NCBI GenBank assembly: GCA_030180135.1
Contig: CM058239.1
Span: 76,701,823 to 76,765,822, forward strand
Reading direction: 5' to 3'
DNA length: 64,000 nt
Origin: Orychophragmus violaceus
Lineage: Eukaryota; Streptophyta; Magnoliopsida; Brassicales; Brassicaceae
In this document: positions 32,910-43,669 of the stretch, one piece after another
Position numbering within the stretch: position 1 is the first letter of the stretch
Layout of the letters: each line of letters opens with the position of its first letter
Position numbers and translations under genes: made by a program
The notes under the pieces: generated by a model
Databases searched by the model: none
What the model was told of the DNA's origin: nothing
What the model saw: the letters and a program-made list of their open reading frames with translations, nothing else

Positions 32910-35498
32910 ATGCCAACGCAGAACACTCGAAGTAATCCGAACTCGAGCTTAGTTAATCTCAATCTAGAGGAACTTGGACGTCTAGAGAGGACTATCAGAA
33001 GAGAAAAGAGAGAGAGAATGGTTCGAGAACGTCTGATCTTGATACCAGATGCTGAAGGTACCCTGAGGGACCAAGATAACAACCCGTACAATGCTGCTGG
33101 GCATCGGGTTGATGCTGAGGGAAATGTAATCCCTGACCCCCCTGAACCTGAGCAACAACCGCAAGATCAAGCTCAAGGTAGAGAGATGGTAGTTCATGAG
33201 AGGACACTAGCTGACTACAATAGACCTGATGAGTTTCATGCAAACCGAGCAGCTCTAGTGCTTCCTGCCTTCGAGAGGAATGATTTTGAGGTAAAAACCA
33301 TCTACTACCAACTGATGAGGCAGATTGCTTTTCATGGTCTTCAATCAGAGCAGCCTATGGATCACATTGACAAGTTTGAGGACATAGTCACTGGCATGAA
33401 GTATGAAGGAGTATGCCCGGACTATCTGTTCCTTAAGCTATTTCCGCACAGTCTTGCTGGAGACGCTAGTGCATGGCTGAGACAACTGGCACCTGGTCAG
33501 TATACTACTTGGACAGCCTTAAAGAGTGAGTTCCTGCGCCACTTCTACGACGATGCGCGCTCAGATCAGTCCAGACAGGACATACTCACTTTTTCCCAAG
33601 GAGCTGTGGAGCCTTTGACAACCGCATGGATGAGATTTAAGCAGTATCAGCGTGATTGTCCACACCATGGATTCACAGAAGTACAGCTGATAGGTATTTT
33701 CTTCAGAGGCATAGATCTCCCTTATCAGACTGCTTTGGATAATTCCAGTGATGCAAATTTCAGCACCAGAACTCCTACACAAGCTAAACGGTTGATAGAG
33801 AACCTGATTGGCAGCAATAGTTGCAAAACAATGGATGAAAGGAGGAAGAGATCTGGTGGAACCGTAGAGAATTCTGATATAGCTAATATTAGATCCAGAT
33901 TGGACACAGTTTACAATCTTCTGACAAGTAAAAAAGCTGTCCACTTTGCCCAAGATGTGGAGGTGATTCAAACTGAGGTGGACGCTCAGGAAGAAGATGT
34001 GAATTTCATAGGAGGTTCCGGTTTCCAAGGTAATAGATTTAACAACCAACAGGGGAACAGATTCTCAAATGGAGGACAATCTGGTGGTTTTCAAAAGACC
34101 TATGGACAGGGTAATCAGAGAACCTATGGATCTACGTCCTATCAGACTCCTCCTGCACCTACAGCCCATGAGAGCAAAATGGAAGCTATGATGGAACAAC
34201 TGATGGAAAGTCAAACCAAGCTTTCTGTAGACAACAACAAGAAGCTGGACGCTGTCTATCAGGACCTCAATGGGAAGTTTGAGACATTGAGCACTCACAT
34301 GAAGCAGTTGGACACTCAGGTGAATCAGATGTCCAGCTCACTGAAAGGAAAAGGAGTTGCAGACACTCATATTAAGGCCTGTTCTGTAATGATTAATGAT
34401 GGATCTTATCTAGGGGAGAAATTTGAGCTAAGTACAGCTGAGTTGGTGACTGAGGAAGAATTTTCGGATTTCTGCGAAAAACTCTCGGGTGGAAGTTGTG
34501 ATGATCGCGATGCAACGATCGATACACATCTGGCATCGATCGATGCAGGTCGTGAACAAGCAGAGAATCCGTGGGATGAAAATGAGATTGATGCAGAGCT
34601 AGCCCGCCTATTCCCTGATACATCTGAAATCACTCCAGAAGATGTTTATGCACGAGCTATTTGGCACAGTCCCAAGGTGTCTGAAGTGATTAAACAAGAG
34701 ATTGAAGAGCTGAAAAGGCTAGAAAAGAGTGGTGAAGACTTGGAAGAAATTCCATCATCTGATGATCCACCTTATCATCCATGTGTTCAGAAATATTTGA
34801 ACAAGATGTTGCCATTAGATGAAGAGCTGAGAGAATGGGTGATAGTAGTTCCTCAGCATATCAGTGATGTTTTGCTAACTAAGGTCCCAAAGAAACTGCC
34901 TGATCCTGGAGTCTTTATACTTGATTGTTCTATCTTTGAGGACAGTTTTAGGCGTTCTCTGTGTGATTTAGGAGCTGCTGGGAGCATAATGTCTTACTCT
35001 GTGGCAGAGAAGCTGGGTATGTTGGATTTTGCTCCTACTAGGACACGTCTTATCCTAGCTGATCAGTCCATACGAGTTCCTGAAGGACTCCTTATTGATA
35101 TTCCGGTAAGAGTTGGAAACTACTTAGTTCCAACGGACTTCCTTGTGCTGAAATATGCCTGCGATCCGGATGAAGTTTTATTGCTTGGGAGACCATTCTT
35201 GGCTACAGCAGGAGCTGTGATTGATGTTAGAAAGAGTCTAATAAACCTCCACCTGGGAGATGAGACACTGCGATATGAGATGGAGAAGCTGCGGAAGCCA
35301 CTGATAGATGGACAGACTTTCAAGATCTTGGAAGCAGATGATGAGCAGCTGAATGAGACTGTGATAATAGATCCTGGAGCGCATTTTACTCCATCTTTTC
35401 TTGGACTGAAGCATTCTGCAACAGCCTATTCTCCGCCATGGATGAGGAGACTTGAACAGAGACAGAAAAAGTCTCTGTCAGGATCTTCTGGCACTTGA
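32910..35498 (+). CDS. Gypsy A Gag-protease protein
   Basis: 862 codons from ATG 32910; the open frame extends a few codons upstream but without an ATG. Domains: N-terminal LRDQDNNPYNAAGH block; Retrotrans_gag capsid region about residues 100-290 (FPHSLAGDASAWLRQLAPG, FFRGIDLPYQTALD); a Q/G/N-rich RNA-binding stretch in place of a zinc knuckle; a coiled coil about 421-479 (MEAMMEQLMESQTK); palindromic boxes in frame about 534-546 (ATIDTHLASIDA); retroviral-type aspartic protease with the active-site triplet DLG at about 686 and LLLGRPFLATAG near 760; and a tail ATAYSPPWMRR. DLG replaces the usual DSG/DTG; Gypsy C also has DLG. Intact, so probably expressed. No pol follows. Confidence 0.9.
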   Translation: MPTQNTRSNPNSSLVNLNLEELGRLERTIRREKRERMVRERLILIPDAEGTLRDQDNNPYNAAGHRVDAEGNVIPDPPEPEQQPQDQAQGREMVVHERTLADYNRPDEFHANRAALVLPAFERNDFEVKTIYYQLMRQIAFHGLQSEQPMDHIDKFEDIVTGMKYEGVCPDYLFLKLFPHSLAGDASAWLRQLAPGQYTTWTALKSEFLRHFYDDARSDQSRQDILTFSQGAVEPLTTAWMRFKQYQRDCPHHGFTEVQLIGIFFRGIDLPYQTALDNSSDANFSTRTPTQAKRLIENLIGSNSCKTMDERRKRSGGTVENSDIANIRSRLDTVYNLLTSKKAVHFAQDVEVIQTEVDAQEEDVNFIGGSGFQGNRFNNQQGNRFSNGGQSGGFQKTYGQGNQRTYGSTSYQTPPAPTAHESKMEAMMEQLMESQTKLSVDNNKKLDAVYQDLNGKFETLSTHMKQLDTQVNQMSSSLKGKGVADTHIKACSVMINDGSYLGEKFELSTAELVTEEEFSDFCEKLSGGSCDDRDATIDTHLASIDAGREQAENPWDENEIDAELARLFPDTSEITPEDVYARAIWHSPKVSEVIKQEIEELKRLEKSGEDLEEIPSSDDPPYHPCVQKYLNKMLPLDEELREWVIVVPQHISDVLLTKVPKKLPDPGVFILDCSIFEDSFRRSLCDLGAAGSIMSYSVAEKLGMLDFAPTRTRLILADQSIRVPEGLLIDIPVRVGNYLVPTDFLVLKYACDPDEVLLLGRPFLATAGAVIDVRKSLINLHLGDETLRYEMEKLRKPLIDGQTFKILEADDEQLNETVIIDPGAHFTPSFLGLKHSATAYSPPWMRRLEQRQKKSLSGSSGT
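34511..34548. repeat. Box pair inside Gypsy A gag
   Basis: GCAACGATCGATAC and GCATCGATCGATGC, cores 21 bp apart, in frame, in the linker between coiled coil and protease. Confidence 0.85.
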
Positions 35499-35544
35499 AA
35501 TATCTTGCGCGTCCGGTCAAGCTATTGACCTTAAACAAGCGCTG

Positions 35545-35562
35545 GGTGGGAGGCAACCCACC
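35545..35562 (+). ncRNA. Conserved stem-loop after Gypsy A ORF
   Basis: GGTGGG-AGGCAA-CCCACC, a perfect 6-bp stem and 6-base loop, about 46 nt past the stop codon. Preceded by the conserved word AAACAAGCGCTG. Confidence 0.65.
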
Positions 35563-35670
35563 GATAGGTACTAGTGTTTTTCTTTTTAATTTTTGGTGTT
35601 TTTGTTAGGATTTTACGTTTGTTTTTGTTTCTGGTGCAGTCATGTTTGCAGGTCTCGGATGGAATCGCAG

Positions 35671-35813
35671 TGCAGCGATCGATGCATTTATGCATCGATC
35701 GTCACAACACGAAAGGAATCGCATTGCAGCGATCGTTGCGGTCCTGAGCAACGATCGACCATACACGAAAGTCGCCAAGTAACGGTCGATGCATCTAATG
35801 CACCGATCGATGC
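35671..35813. repeat. Six boxes in Gypsy A 3' region
   Basis: Three pairs, including GCAGCGATCGATGC / GCATCGATCGTCAC and GTAACGGTCGATGC / GCACCGATCGATGC, separated by ACGAAA-like spacers. Confidence 0.85.
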
Positions 35814-36848
35814 TGTGCGACAGAGGTAACCCGACAGACATAAACTCACCTTTTCAATTTTTTTTTTTTTTTTCCTTTTACCGATCCTTCGCTGGACACT
35901 ACTGGGGACAGTGTGTCTTAAGTGTGGGGGAGGTGCTACTGACGTTTATCTTTCTGTTTTCTTAAGAGTCAGTCCGTTTTTCAAAATTTTTTGTTTTATT
36001 GAGTCAAAATTGTTTAAGTAAGAAACTATGATTTTCGGAGGAGATTTACAAAACTTGCAGGAACTTAAGTAACCATTGGGATGAAGTTGCAGGATCTATC
36101 TCTGACTATTAGAAAACCCCATCACAGATCAACCTACTGGGAACACCCATATCACTTCAGGTATCAGAGGATCCTTTTACTGACTTCACCCCTAATACTG
36201 ACTTAGATTTTCTCACCTAAGGGCTTGGTATACTTTATGTCGGATTCCCTGTTAGTTCTGACACAGCCTGTAAACCTGTCCTATTTAGTCCCCTTCTCCC
36301 CTTCTATAAATAAAAAATAATAATAAATAAACTGAGGATGAGTTAGTAACTCCGAAGTGGTCATGAGAGTGGTAGCAAACACTATTATCTCTCATGTGAT
36401 CCATGGAATGTGTCCAAAGTACACCCCATAACGGGAAGAACACTGATAAAAAAAATAAAATGATACCCAGTGGGGAAAAATCAGTTGTTAAAGAAGGGAA
36501 AGAGAAGAAAGGGACTAGAGAAAGATAGTATGGTGGTCTAGAGCTGATAAGGTAAGAATCCATGTGCCTTTAGATCGATACTCCTTAGGTGAGACCGCAC
36601 TTAAATACTTGCAGAAGTCAGTAGGGAGAATTTGAATGCTTGAATGTGATTGTGGAGTTTACCTAGGACAGTTGCTAAGTGTGGGGGAAGTACATGTTGG
36701 TCTTGATATCCTGTGATTGATTCTTTCAGTGGTTTACTAAGGGGAATCTGAGTATTGTAGCTTCTAAGATGAAATGAGTTTCTGAAGAGTTTTCAAACCT
36801 CTTCACCATGTTTTAGTTCTATGTTTTGCTTGAGGGCAAGCAAAGGCT

Positions 36849-36862
36849 AAGTGTGGGGGAGT
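36849..36862 (+). promoter_or_regulatory. Gypsy A polypurine tract
   Basis: AAGTGTGGGGGAGT before the 3' LTR start TGATATATC. Confidence 0.85.
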
Positions 36863-38081
36863 TGATATATCATGGTTTTTACCCATTTTAGACCATGATA
36901 TAGATGTGTTTTAGTGTCTTTTGTGTTATTTTAGAGTCTTTTACAGGTATAATCAGGTTGGGAGCTAAATTGGAGATTATGGAGCATTTTGGAGATTTTT
37001 GGAGTGATTGGCCGAGAGATAGAGTTCACTGTCCGAAACAGAGAAAGGTGTCGATCGTTGCACTCTAGCAACGATCGTTGCACCAGCGAGATGGGCCAAA
37101 AACTCGGCGGTTTAGAAGAATCAAGATATTGCACTTTGATCCAGAAGTTCCTGATATTTACAAAGAAGCCCTTGGCCGAGATTATGCCTATATAATAGAG
37201 TTTTTAGAGTTTTTATTAGATACGCTTTATACTTTTTACCATAGACTTTATAATTAAGAGCAGAGGATTTTTAGAGCTTTTGGGGGCTGATCTGAACCTG
37301 ATTCATCATTTGTATTTGGAGAAGATTTCGAACCCCTTTTACTCTTATTCTTTTATGCAATTTACTTATCATATGATCATGTTTTCATTATCTATGTCTG
37401 AGTAGATTCCTAGTTAGACTTAGGGTTTCTCACATAGGATTTCATGACTTGCTAGACTTGTTCAATTTCAGTTAAGGATTCAAACTATATCTGTTCTTCA
37501 ATTTAATTGTGCTTAAAGCTAGTTCTAACCTGATCAATTAGAATCTAGATCTTAGGTTGCTAAATACGTCACGGAAGTGGGGTTTAGGAACCAGAACTAA
37601 TTAAATTGGGCAATTAAACTTTGCGCAAACGAAAGTTTGGTTTAGGATAATTGTGAACATATCAAACTCGAACTTATTGCTAGTTTAATCTGTTAGTTCT
37701 CGCAAACGGAAGTTTGGTTTGCTGCACTTAGACTTAGAGAATTATCGCAAAGGAATTTGGTTAATTCTATATCTGTGTTTTGAGTTCTAGAACTGCGCTT
37801 AATTAGATCCTTGCTGAATGAACTGTCTGCTAGTCTGATTTCCTGAGAATACCCTAGGTTTAACGCTTTTAATTACTTGCTTTCACAACCGATAATCTCT
37901 GCTACTGATTTACTTTCTTGCACTACTTTCAATACAATCACATTGCTTATTTCTAGTATTCATTCCCTACGGTTTGATTCTCTTGAGACCAAGTGTCCCT
38001 GTGGATTCGATAACCCTATATACTACTTTGACATTGCTGTACACTTGCACTTTAGTATAGGGATTAATTCTTGACCTATCA
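36863..38081 (+). repeat. Gypsy A 3' LTR
   Basis: 1,219 bp; about two differences from the 5' LTR (C/T near 37311 and G/C near 38050). Confidence 0.95.
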
Positions 38082-38086
38082 AAGCC

Positions 38087-41000
38087 CTTCTTGGAATCCT
38101 TCATGCTGAATCTTTGTAGGACTTTGTCAATGTATGAATCTTGACACAAGCCTATCAGCCTTCTAGATCTATCCCGGTAGATCCTGATTCCAAGAACGTA
38201 TGCGGCTTCACCCATGTCTTTCATGGAAAAACAACTTCCAAGCCAGTCCTTTACGGACTTCAGCATTGGAACGTCGTTTCCGAGAAGCAGTATGTCATCG
38301 ACATACAGAATAAGAAATACTATCTTGCTCCCACTAGTTTTCTTATACACGCATTGTTCTTCTTCGTTTCTGATGAAGTCAAATTGCTTGATCGCTTCAT
38401 CAAAACGAAGATTCCAGCTCCTCGATGCTTGCTTCAATCCATAAATGGATTTATGAAGCTTGCATACTTTCCCAACATTCTTTGGATCTATGTAACCGTC
38501 AGGTTGCGTCATATACACATCCTCTTCCAGAATACCATTCAGGAAGGCGGTTTTCACGTCCATCTGCCAAATTTCATAATCATGAAAAGCTGCAGTTGCT
38601 AGTAGAATCCGAATAGATTTCATCATAGCCACTGGTGAATAGGTTTCATCGTAATCCACACCGTGAACTTGTCTGAAACCTTTTGCCACCAACCTGGCTT
38701 TGTAAATCTGGACTTTTCCATCCACGTCAATCTTCTTCTTGAAGATCCATTTGCACTCGATGGCTTTTACACCAGCGGGTAAGTCAACCAACGAAAACAC
38801 TTGGTTGACCGACATGGAGTCCATTTCGGAATCAGTGGCCTTGCGCCACTTAGAGGAATCTGGGCCCATCATGGCTTGATTGAAGTTCGATGGTTCATCA
38901 CCATCAATGATCAAAAGATCATGACAGTCAGTCACGAGGAATCCTTGATATCTCTCGGGTTCGTGACGGATCCTCCCGGATCTTCGAACTTCAGGTACTA
39001 CAGGTTCAGGCTCTACAATTTCTTGTAGGTCCTCCTGCTGCTCTTCCTCATTAGGTTGAGCAGTATCCTGTTCATCTTGAATTTCTTCAAGCAGTACCTT
39101 ACTCCCACTGTCTTTCTTAGAGAGAAACTCTCTCTCAAGAAAGTTACAATCCCGGGCAACAAAGATCTTGTTCTCGGAACGTAGATAGAAGTAATAAGCC
39201 TTGGTTTCCTTCGGATAACCAATGAAGTAGCATTTATCAGACTTTGGTGTAAGCTTATCTGAGATCAATCTCTTGACATAGGCTTCACAACCCCAAATTC
39301 TTAGATAAGACAGCACTGGAGCCACTCCAGTCCATAATTCATATGGTGTCTTTGCTACTGCTTTCGATGGCGCTCTATTTAGAGTGAACACTGCTGTTAG
39401 CAGAGCATATCCCCAAAGGGATATTGGAAGGTCTGTGTGACTCATCATGGATCGAACCATATCCAATAAGGTCCGATTTCTCCTCTCAGACACACCATTC
39501 CATTGAGGTGTTCCGGGAGGAGTGAGTTGGGATACGATCCCACACTCTCTTAGATGATCACTGAATTCTTGGCTTAAGTATTCTCCTCCTCGGTCGGACC
39601 GAAGAGCCTTAATGCTTTTGCCAAGTTGGTTCTGTACTTCATTTTGGAATTCTCTGAACTTCTCAAAAGATTCAGACTTATGTTTCATTAAATAAACATA
39701 TCCATACCTACTGAAATCATCAGTAAAGGTAATGAAGTACTGATAGTTTCCTCTTGCATTTGTGGACATTGGGCCACACACATCAGTGTGTATCAGGCCC
39801 AATAAGTCACTGGCCCTCTCGTTAGGTTTATTAAAGGGGGCCCGTGTCATTTTGCCCATCATGCAGGATTCGCATTTCTCACATGACTCAAAGTCAAATG
39901 AGCCAAGAAGTCCATTCGAATGGAGCCTCTTGATGCGTTTCTCGCTGATGTGCCCTAAACGACAATGCCATAGAAACGTTCGGTTCTCCTCATTAGGTTT
40001 GAACCGTTTGGTATTAATGTTATAAATTGGCGCGGATTGATCGAGTATGTAAAGCCCATTCGTAAGAGGGGCAGAACCATAGAACAAATTGTTGCGATTG
40101 AAGGAACATAATTTATTCTTAACTGAAAAATCATAACCTTCCAAATCCAACAAAGAAATTGAAATAATATTCCTGCTTATAGCAGGTACAAAATAACAAT
40201 TATTGAGTTCTAAAATCAATCCCGAAGGTAAAGACAACAAGTATGTGCCTACAGCTAGTGCTGGAACTTTCGCTCCATTCCCAACTTGTAGCTCCACTTG
40301 TCCTTGCTTCAGCCTTCTATTGTTGCTGAGTGCCTGCATATTAGTACAAATATGAGCCCCAAAACCAGTATCCATAACCCATGAGGTATTATCAGAAGTA
40401 GTTGTATTAACTTCTATAACAAAAATACCTGTCGAAGAAGTCTCGAGAGTCTTCTTCTTCAATTCCTTTAGACCTTCTTGGAATTTCTTACATTCTCTCC
40501 TCCAATGCCCTGGTTCTTTACAGAACCTGCATATGTCAGTAGGCCCAGCCTTGGACTTGGGCTTAGGCTTTGGCGTGTCCTTGTCTGCGACTTGGACAGC
40601 CTTGGCCTTTCCCTTATCCTTAGCAGAGGATTTCTTAAACCCCTTGCCCTTTTGCACCATAAGCACATTGGGGTCCTTGGCGGTTTTCCTCAAGTTGGGC
40701 TCTGCAGTCTTGAGCATTCCGTGAAGCTCAGGCAATGTCTTACTCAAGCCATGCATGTTAAAGTTCAGAATGAACTGATCATAGCTTGCAGGTAATGACT
40801 GCAGAATGATGTCGCAGGCAAGTTCTTGGCTGATTGGGCAGTCGAGTTTCTGAAGATGATCGAGATAACCCATCATCTTCAAGACATGAGGACTCACTGC
40901 CGCATTCGCAGCCAACTTACAGTCTAAGAGGTTCTTAACAGTTTGAAACCTCTCAGTCCTTGCTTGCTCCTGAAAAAGCGATTTCAGGCTTGCCATTATC

Positions 41001-41299
41001 TCAATTGGTGACAACACACTCTCGAACTGCATTTGCAGCTCAGCAGTCATTGTCGCCAACATAAGGCAATACACATCATTTTCATCTGACGAATGTTTTT
41101 CCCAAGCATTATGCAGAGTCCTGGCGGCATTGTTAGCAGGCCTCTCGGGGAGAGGATCACGAAGGACATAATCCTTCTTCTCCTGCTTGAGGACCAGCCT
41201 CAAGTTCCTTGACCACGTCAGGAAGTTCGTTCCAGTCAGCTTCTCCTTCTCGAGAACAGACCGGATTGAGAATGTGTTTTGTGTGCTTGTAGTAGTCAT
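38087..41299 (-). CDS. Copia 2 Gag-Pol, N-terminal part
   Basis: A single frame starting at ATG 41299 (TFSIRSVLEKEKLTGTNF). Domains in order: gag; CCHC knuckle CRFCKEPGHWRREC (about residue 258); aspartic protease MDTGFGAHIC (about 308); GAG-pre-integrase (LWHCRLGHIS, CEKCESCMMGK); integrase with D, D and E (LIHTDVCGPM, LRSDRGGEY, WNGVSERRNR); RT with WQMDVKTAFLNG, YGLKQASRSW and catalytic LYVDDILLLGND near 38292. No stop or shift is visible up to the Gypsy A insertion at 38082. The open frame running on past 38087 is Gypsy LTR and not part of the gene. With the 30654-31418 part it amounts to about 1,325 codons. Confidence 0.92.
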
Positions 41300-42821
41300 A
41301 GCTGAAATATATAGATAAAAAGGTTATTAGTTAAAATGTTCAATATGATTAATCTCATATTATATTTAATATGATTAATCACGCATTATATTCAATAACA
41401 TAAGTTACCCTCAATAGAATATAATGATTCCAAGATCCACATATAACTAAGATCAAAGTGGGCCACTGGCCATCACCCAACCTTAGCTTATATCGGTAAG
41501 CCCTATGTCGGCTAATTATATCCGTGATATAACTCTTGGTTGTGAATCTGGGCCCGAGGCCCAATCCACTCTGATGTCTCAAGGCCCGGGACTCCCGATG
41601 GCCTAGTCAAGAAAACCAGACTATACAGTCATGTAATCATTAATGTCTGGGACTCCCAATGACATTTATGAATCACAAACCGTCTTATCCACGCAAAAGT
41701 AGACACCCTCACACTGTAAGGCCATGGATACAATTGAATGGGCTTCGACAGCTGACATAGACTGGGCAAGACATCCAACGCTTGATATTATTTGAGGTTC
41801 GTAGGTTTATTAAAATTTCATTCCCAAAATAGAAGATTACTATTTCGGGAAACTTTCTATTTTTGGAAACCTACTATTTTAGGAAACTTTCTAAAATTGG
41901 AAACTTTCTAACTTTAGAAATTTCTTTAAAATCCAAAACCCGCAAATCTAGAAACTTCTATTTTTAAGAACCTTTCTAATTTCAAAATTTCGGAAACTTT
42001 AATTTAAAATCGACTTTATAATTTTATAAAATAAATTTTAAATTAATCTGAAGAAAGACTCAAATAATTGGCCCAATTGTTTTAACTTCTTGGCCCGAGG
42101 CCCAAGAATTGGTCCATGTCCAAGACATGACCCAATTGTCCAATTAAATGACATAACCGGTCTGGTTCATTAAAATTGGTCTAACCAAATTTTAATTACT
42201 ACGATGACCACAATTGTCAACCGGTTATTTACTAAACCGGATTTTCTCAATTTATTTGGTACAACCAAATCAAATTAGAAAATCCTGGTTTAGGCACAAA
42301 ATCCAATTTACGACTTTGGATTTCTTATCCCGGTTTAACCAGAACTTAATAAATTTATTAAGTCTGTTTATTAAAGCGTGACGTTTATAATTTTAATAAA
42401 ATCATTAAACCGAGCCTTAAACCAACCATATCGGTCGATGAACCAACCGCATCGATCGATCCATCAACCGCATCGGTCGATGCTCTAAGCATCAATCCTG
42501 CATCGATCGTGCATCGATCCTGTATCGATCGATGCTCTCACGCATGCACGGACGGTTATCAGGTTTGGCCGAGATATTCTCGGATTGTGTCGACCGATCC
42601 ATGCGATCGTATCGATCGATCCATGCGATCACAGCCGATTCTCACTTTTGAAAAATCGCATTCCAAATCAATATAGTTTGGTTTTTGCGATTTCAAATGT
42701 GTTTAGGTTTCAATTCCTTGTTGCTTAAGTGATTTCTCTTATCAGTAGTTGATTCAAAACACTTCTTAAACAAGAAAACAATCCTAAACTTGAATCTAAA
42801 CAAGAAAAACCAGAACCAATA
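41300..42821 (-). other. Copia 2 leader (5' untranslated region)
   Basis: 1.5 kb leader, homologous to that of copia 1, with a degenerate tandem repeat (41845-41990) and a palindromic-box cluster (42429-42630) near the primer site. No coding frame supported. Confidence 0.75.
42429..42630. repeat. Box cluster in copia 2 leader
   Basis: About eight boxes (CATCGGTCGATG, CATCGATCGATC, TGTCGACCGATC and similar), less regular than in the Gypsy elements. Confidence 0.8.
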
Positions 42822-42833
42822 GCTCTGATACCA
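42822..42833 (-). promoter_or_regulatory. Copia 2 primer-binding site
   Basis: Minus strand TGGTATCAGAGC, one base from the 5' LTR. Confidence 0.9.
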
Positions 42834-42834
42834 C

Positions 42835-43487
42835 TGAAGGATTGTTTAGTTGATCCTGATTCAATTCTTAGATTCATATCAACCTAAACATGCGGATCTA
42901 GGTTCTCTTGATTAGAAACAATGATTAGATCTCACCTTTTACCTGTTAATTGCAGCGGAAGGAGATAGAACAGGTCAGAGATCAGAGAAACACCGAGAGA
43001 TGAATCCTCCAAAGGCTCACACACGCTATCACAGAAAAACGGCTGCTAGACCGAGCTAGGAGGCGTCGCAGTAGAGAGAGAGTTGGCGGCTCAGTTAGGG
43101 TTAAAGAAGAAAACAGACTCGAGTTTTATTTATAAAACTCGTCCGGTTCCTCTTGGGCCATTTGGCCATTCGCGCACTGTGTCGATCGACACATCATGTG
43201 CATCGATCGACACACAGTGGCTAAAACCTTTTATTCTCTCTAAGTACAGTAAATGCCTGGCACTTTTACCGTACTTCTGCTAAGCCATTCCTACACATTT
43301 TCCTGTTAGCTTAGGCGTGTGACCCATATGGGATCATATAATAAAGGCAATAAGTCCAAGACTTATAGATCATGAGCGGACTCTAGCAAGCCATCATGAC
43401 CCCCAGTATTATATGACTTATGTCTGATCATTGACATACTCTTACTTTCTAGAGACAGTACTGAGATTACTGGACACAATTCCAACA
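42835..43487 (-). repeat. Copia 2 5' LTR
   Basis: 653 bp, near-identical to the 3' LTR. It lacks four bases just before its box pair (43179-43215). Confidence 0.92.
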
Positions 43488-43492
43488 GAAAT

Positions 43493-43669
43493 ATATATGA
43501 AGTTGCCTGATGGATATGCTGAAAGAAGAGATTTAAGTCTACCTAAGAATGCAGTTTGTCGTCTTAGGAAGTCCATATATGGACTCAAACAAGCTTCTTG
43601 ACAGTTGTTCTTGAAGTTTTCAGAATCTCTGTTAACTTTGGGATTTCAGAAAGGTGAAGGTGACCATAC
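43493..43669 (+). pseudogene. Copia 0 RT continuation
   Basis: After the copia 2 target repeat the RT frame goes on with YMKLPDGYAERRD, VCRLRKSIYGLKQAS and GFQKGEGDHT. A TGA replaces the conserved Trp after KQAS. Copia 3 inserts at 43670, before the YVDD motif. Confidence 0.85.

Larger units (their letters stand above)
35499..36862 (+). other. Gypsy A 3' region with boxes and purine tracts
   Basis: Non-coding. It holds a stem-loop (35545-35562), six palindromic boxes (35671-35813) and three copies of TAAGTGTGGGGGA near 35919, 36677 and 36849; the last is the polypurine tract before the 3' LTR. Closely similar regions lie in Gypsy B (51442-52812) and Gypsy C (56074-57435). The short minus frame at 36285-36563 recurs in all three but shows no protein-like features. 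Confidence 0.8.
31419..38081 (+). mobile_element. Gypsy A: gag-protease-only Athila-type element
   Basis: A 6,663-bp element with two 1,219-bp LTRs that differ at about two positions by eye, and a perfect target duplication AAGCC (31414-31418, 38082-38086). It has a tRNA-Asp primer site, one long ORF (gag plus protease) and a 1.36-kb 3' region with three purine tracts. There is no RT, RNase H or integrase, so it cannot move alone. The near-identical LTRs say it moved very recently, presumably using enzymes from a Gypsy C-like relative with which it shares LTR ends, gag, stem-loop and purine tracts. Confidence 0.93.
29147..43487 (-). mobile_element. Copia 2: full-length Copia element with Gypsy A inside
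   Basis: Two LTRs (29147-29803, 42835-43487) and a perfect target duplication GAAAT (29142-29146, 43488-43492) bound the element, which lies in the RT of copia 0. Internal parts on the minus strand: primer site, leader, one long gag-pol frame, 3' region, purine tract. Gypsy A (6,663 bp) interrupts the RT/RNase H junction; without it the element would be about 7.7 kb and coding-intact as far as I can see. By eye the LTRs differ by two substitutions and one 4-bp indel. Confidence 0.93.
25719..43669 (+). mobile_element. Copia 0: plus-strand Copia element, interrupted
   Basis: Short LTR (25719-25891), primer site, gag and pol run in plus direction to 29146, where copia 2 is inserted. RT resumes at 43493 and is cut again at 43669 by copia 3. 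The remainder must lie beyond base 64000. This is the oldest layer of the nest, and its frame has three in-frame stops. Confidence 0.88.

Noticed and set aside
33561..34049. 162-codon minus-strand frame opposite Gypsy A gag
   Set aside because: Shadow of the gag coding strand; no protein features.
36285..36563. Recurrent minus-strand frame of about 90 codons (also at 52332 and 56373)
   Set aside because: It recurs because the Gypsy 3' region is repeated. It differs by indels between copies and starts or stops at different places, so it is not a conserved gene.
37967..38086. C-terminal extension of the copia 2 gag-pol frame
   Set aside because: These codons are Gypsy A LTR sequence read through by chance past the insertion border at 38082.
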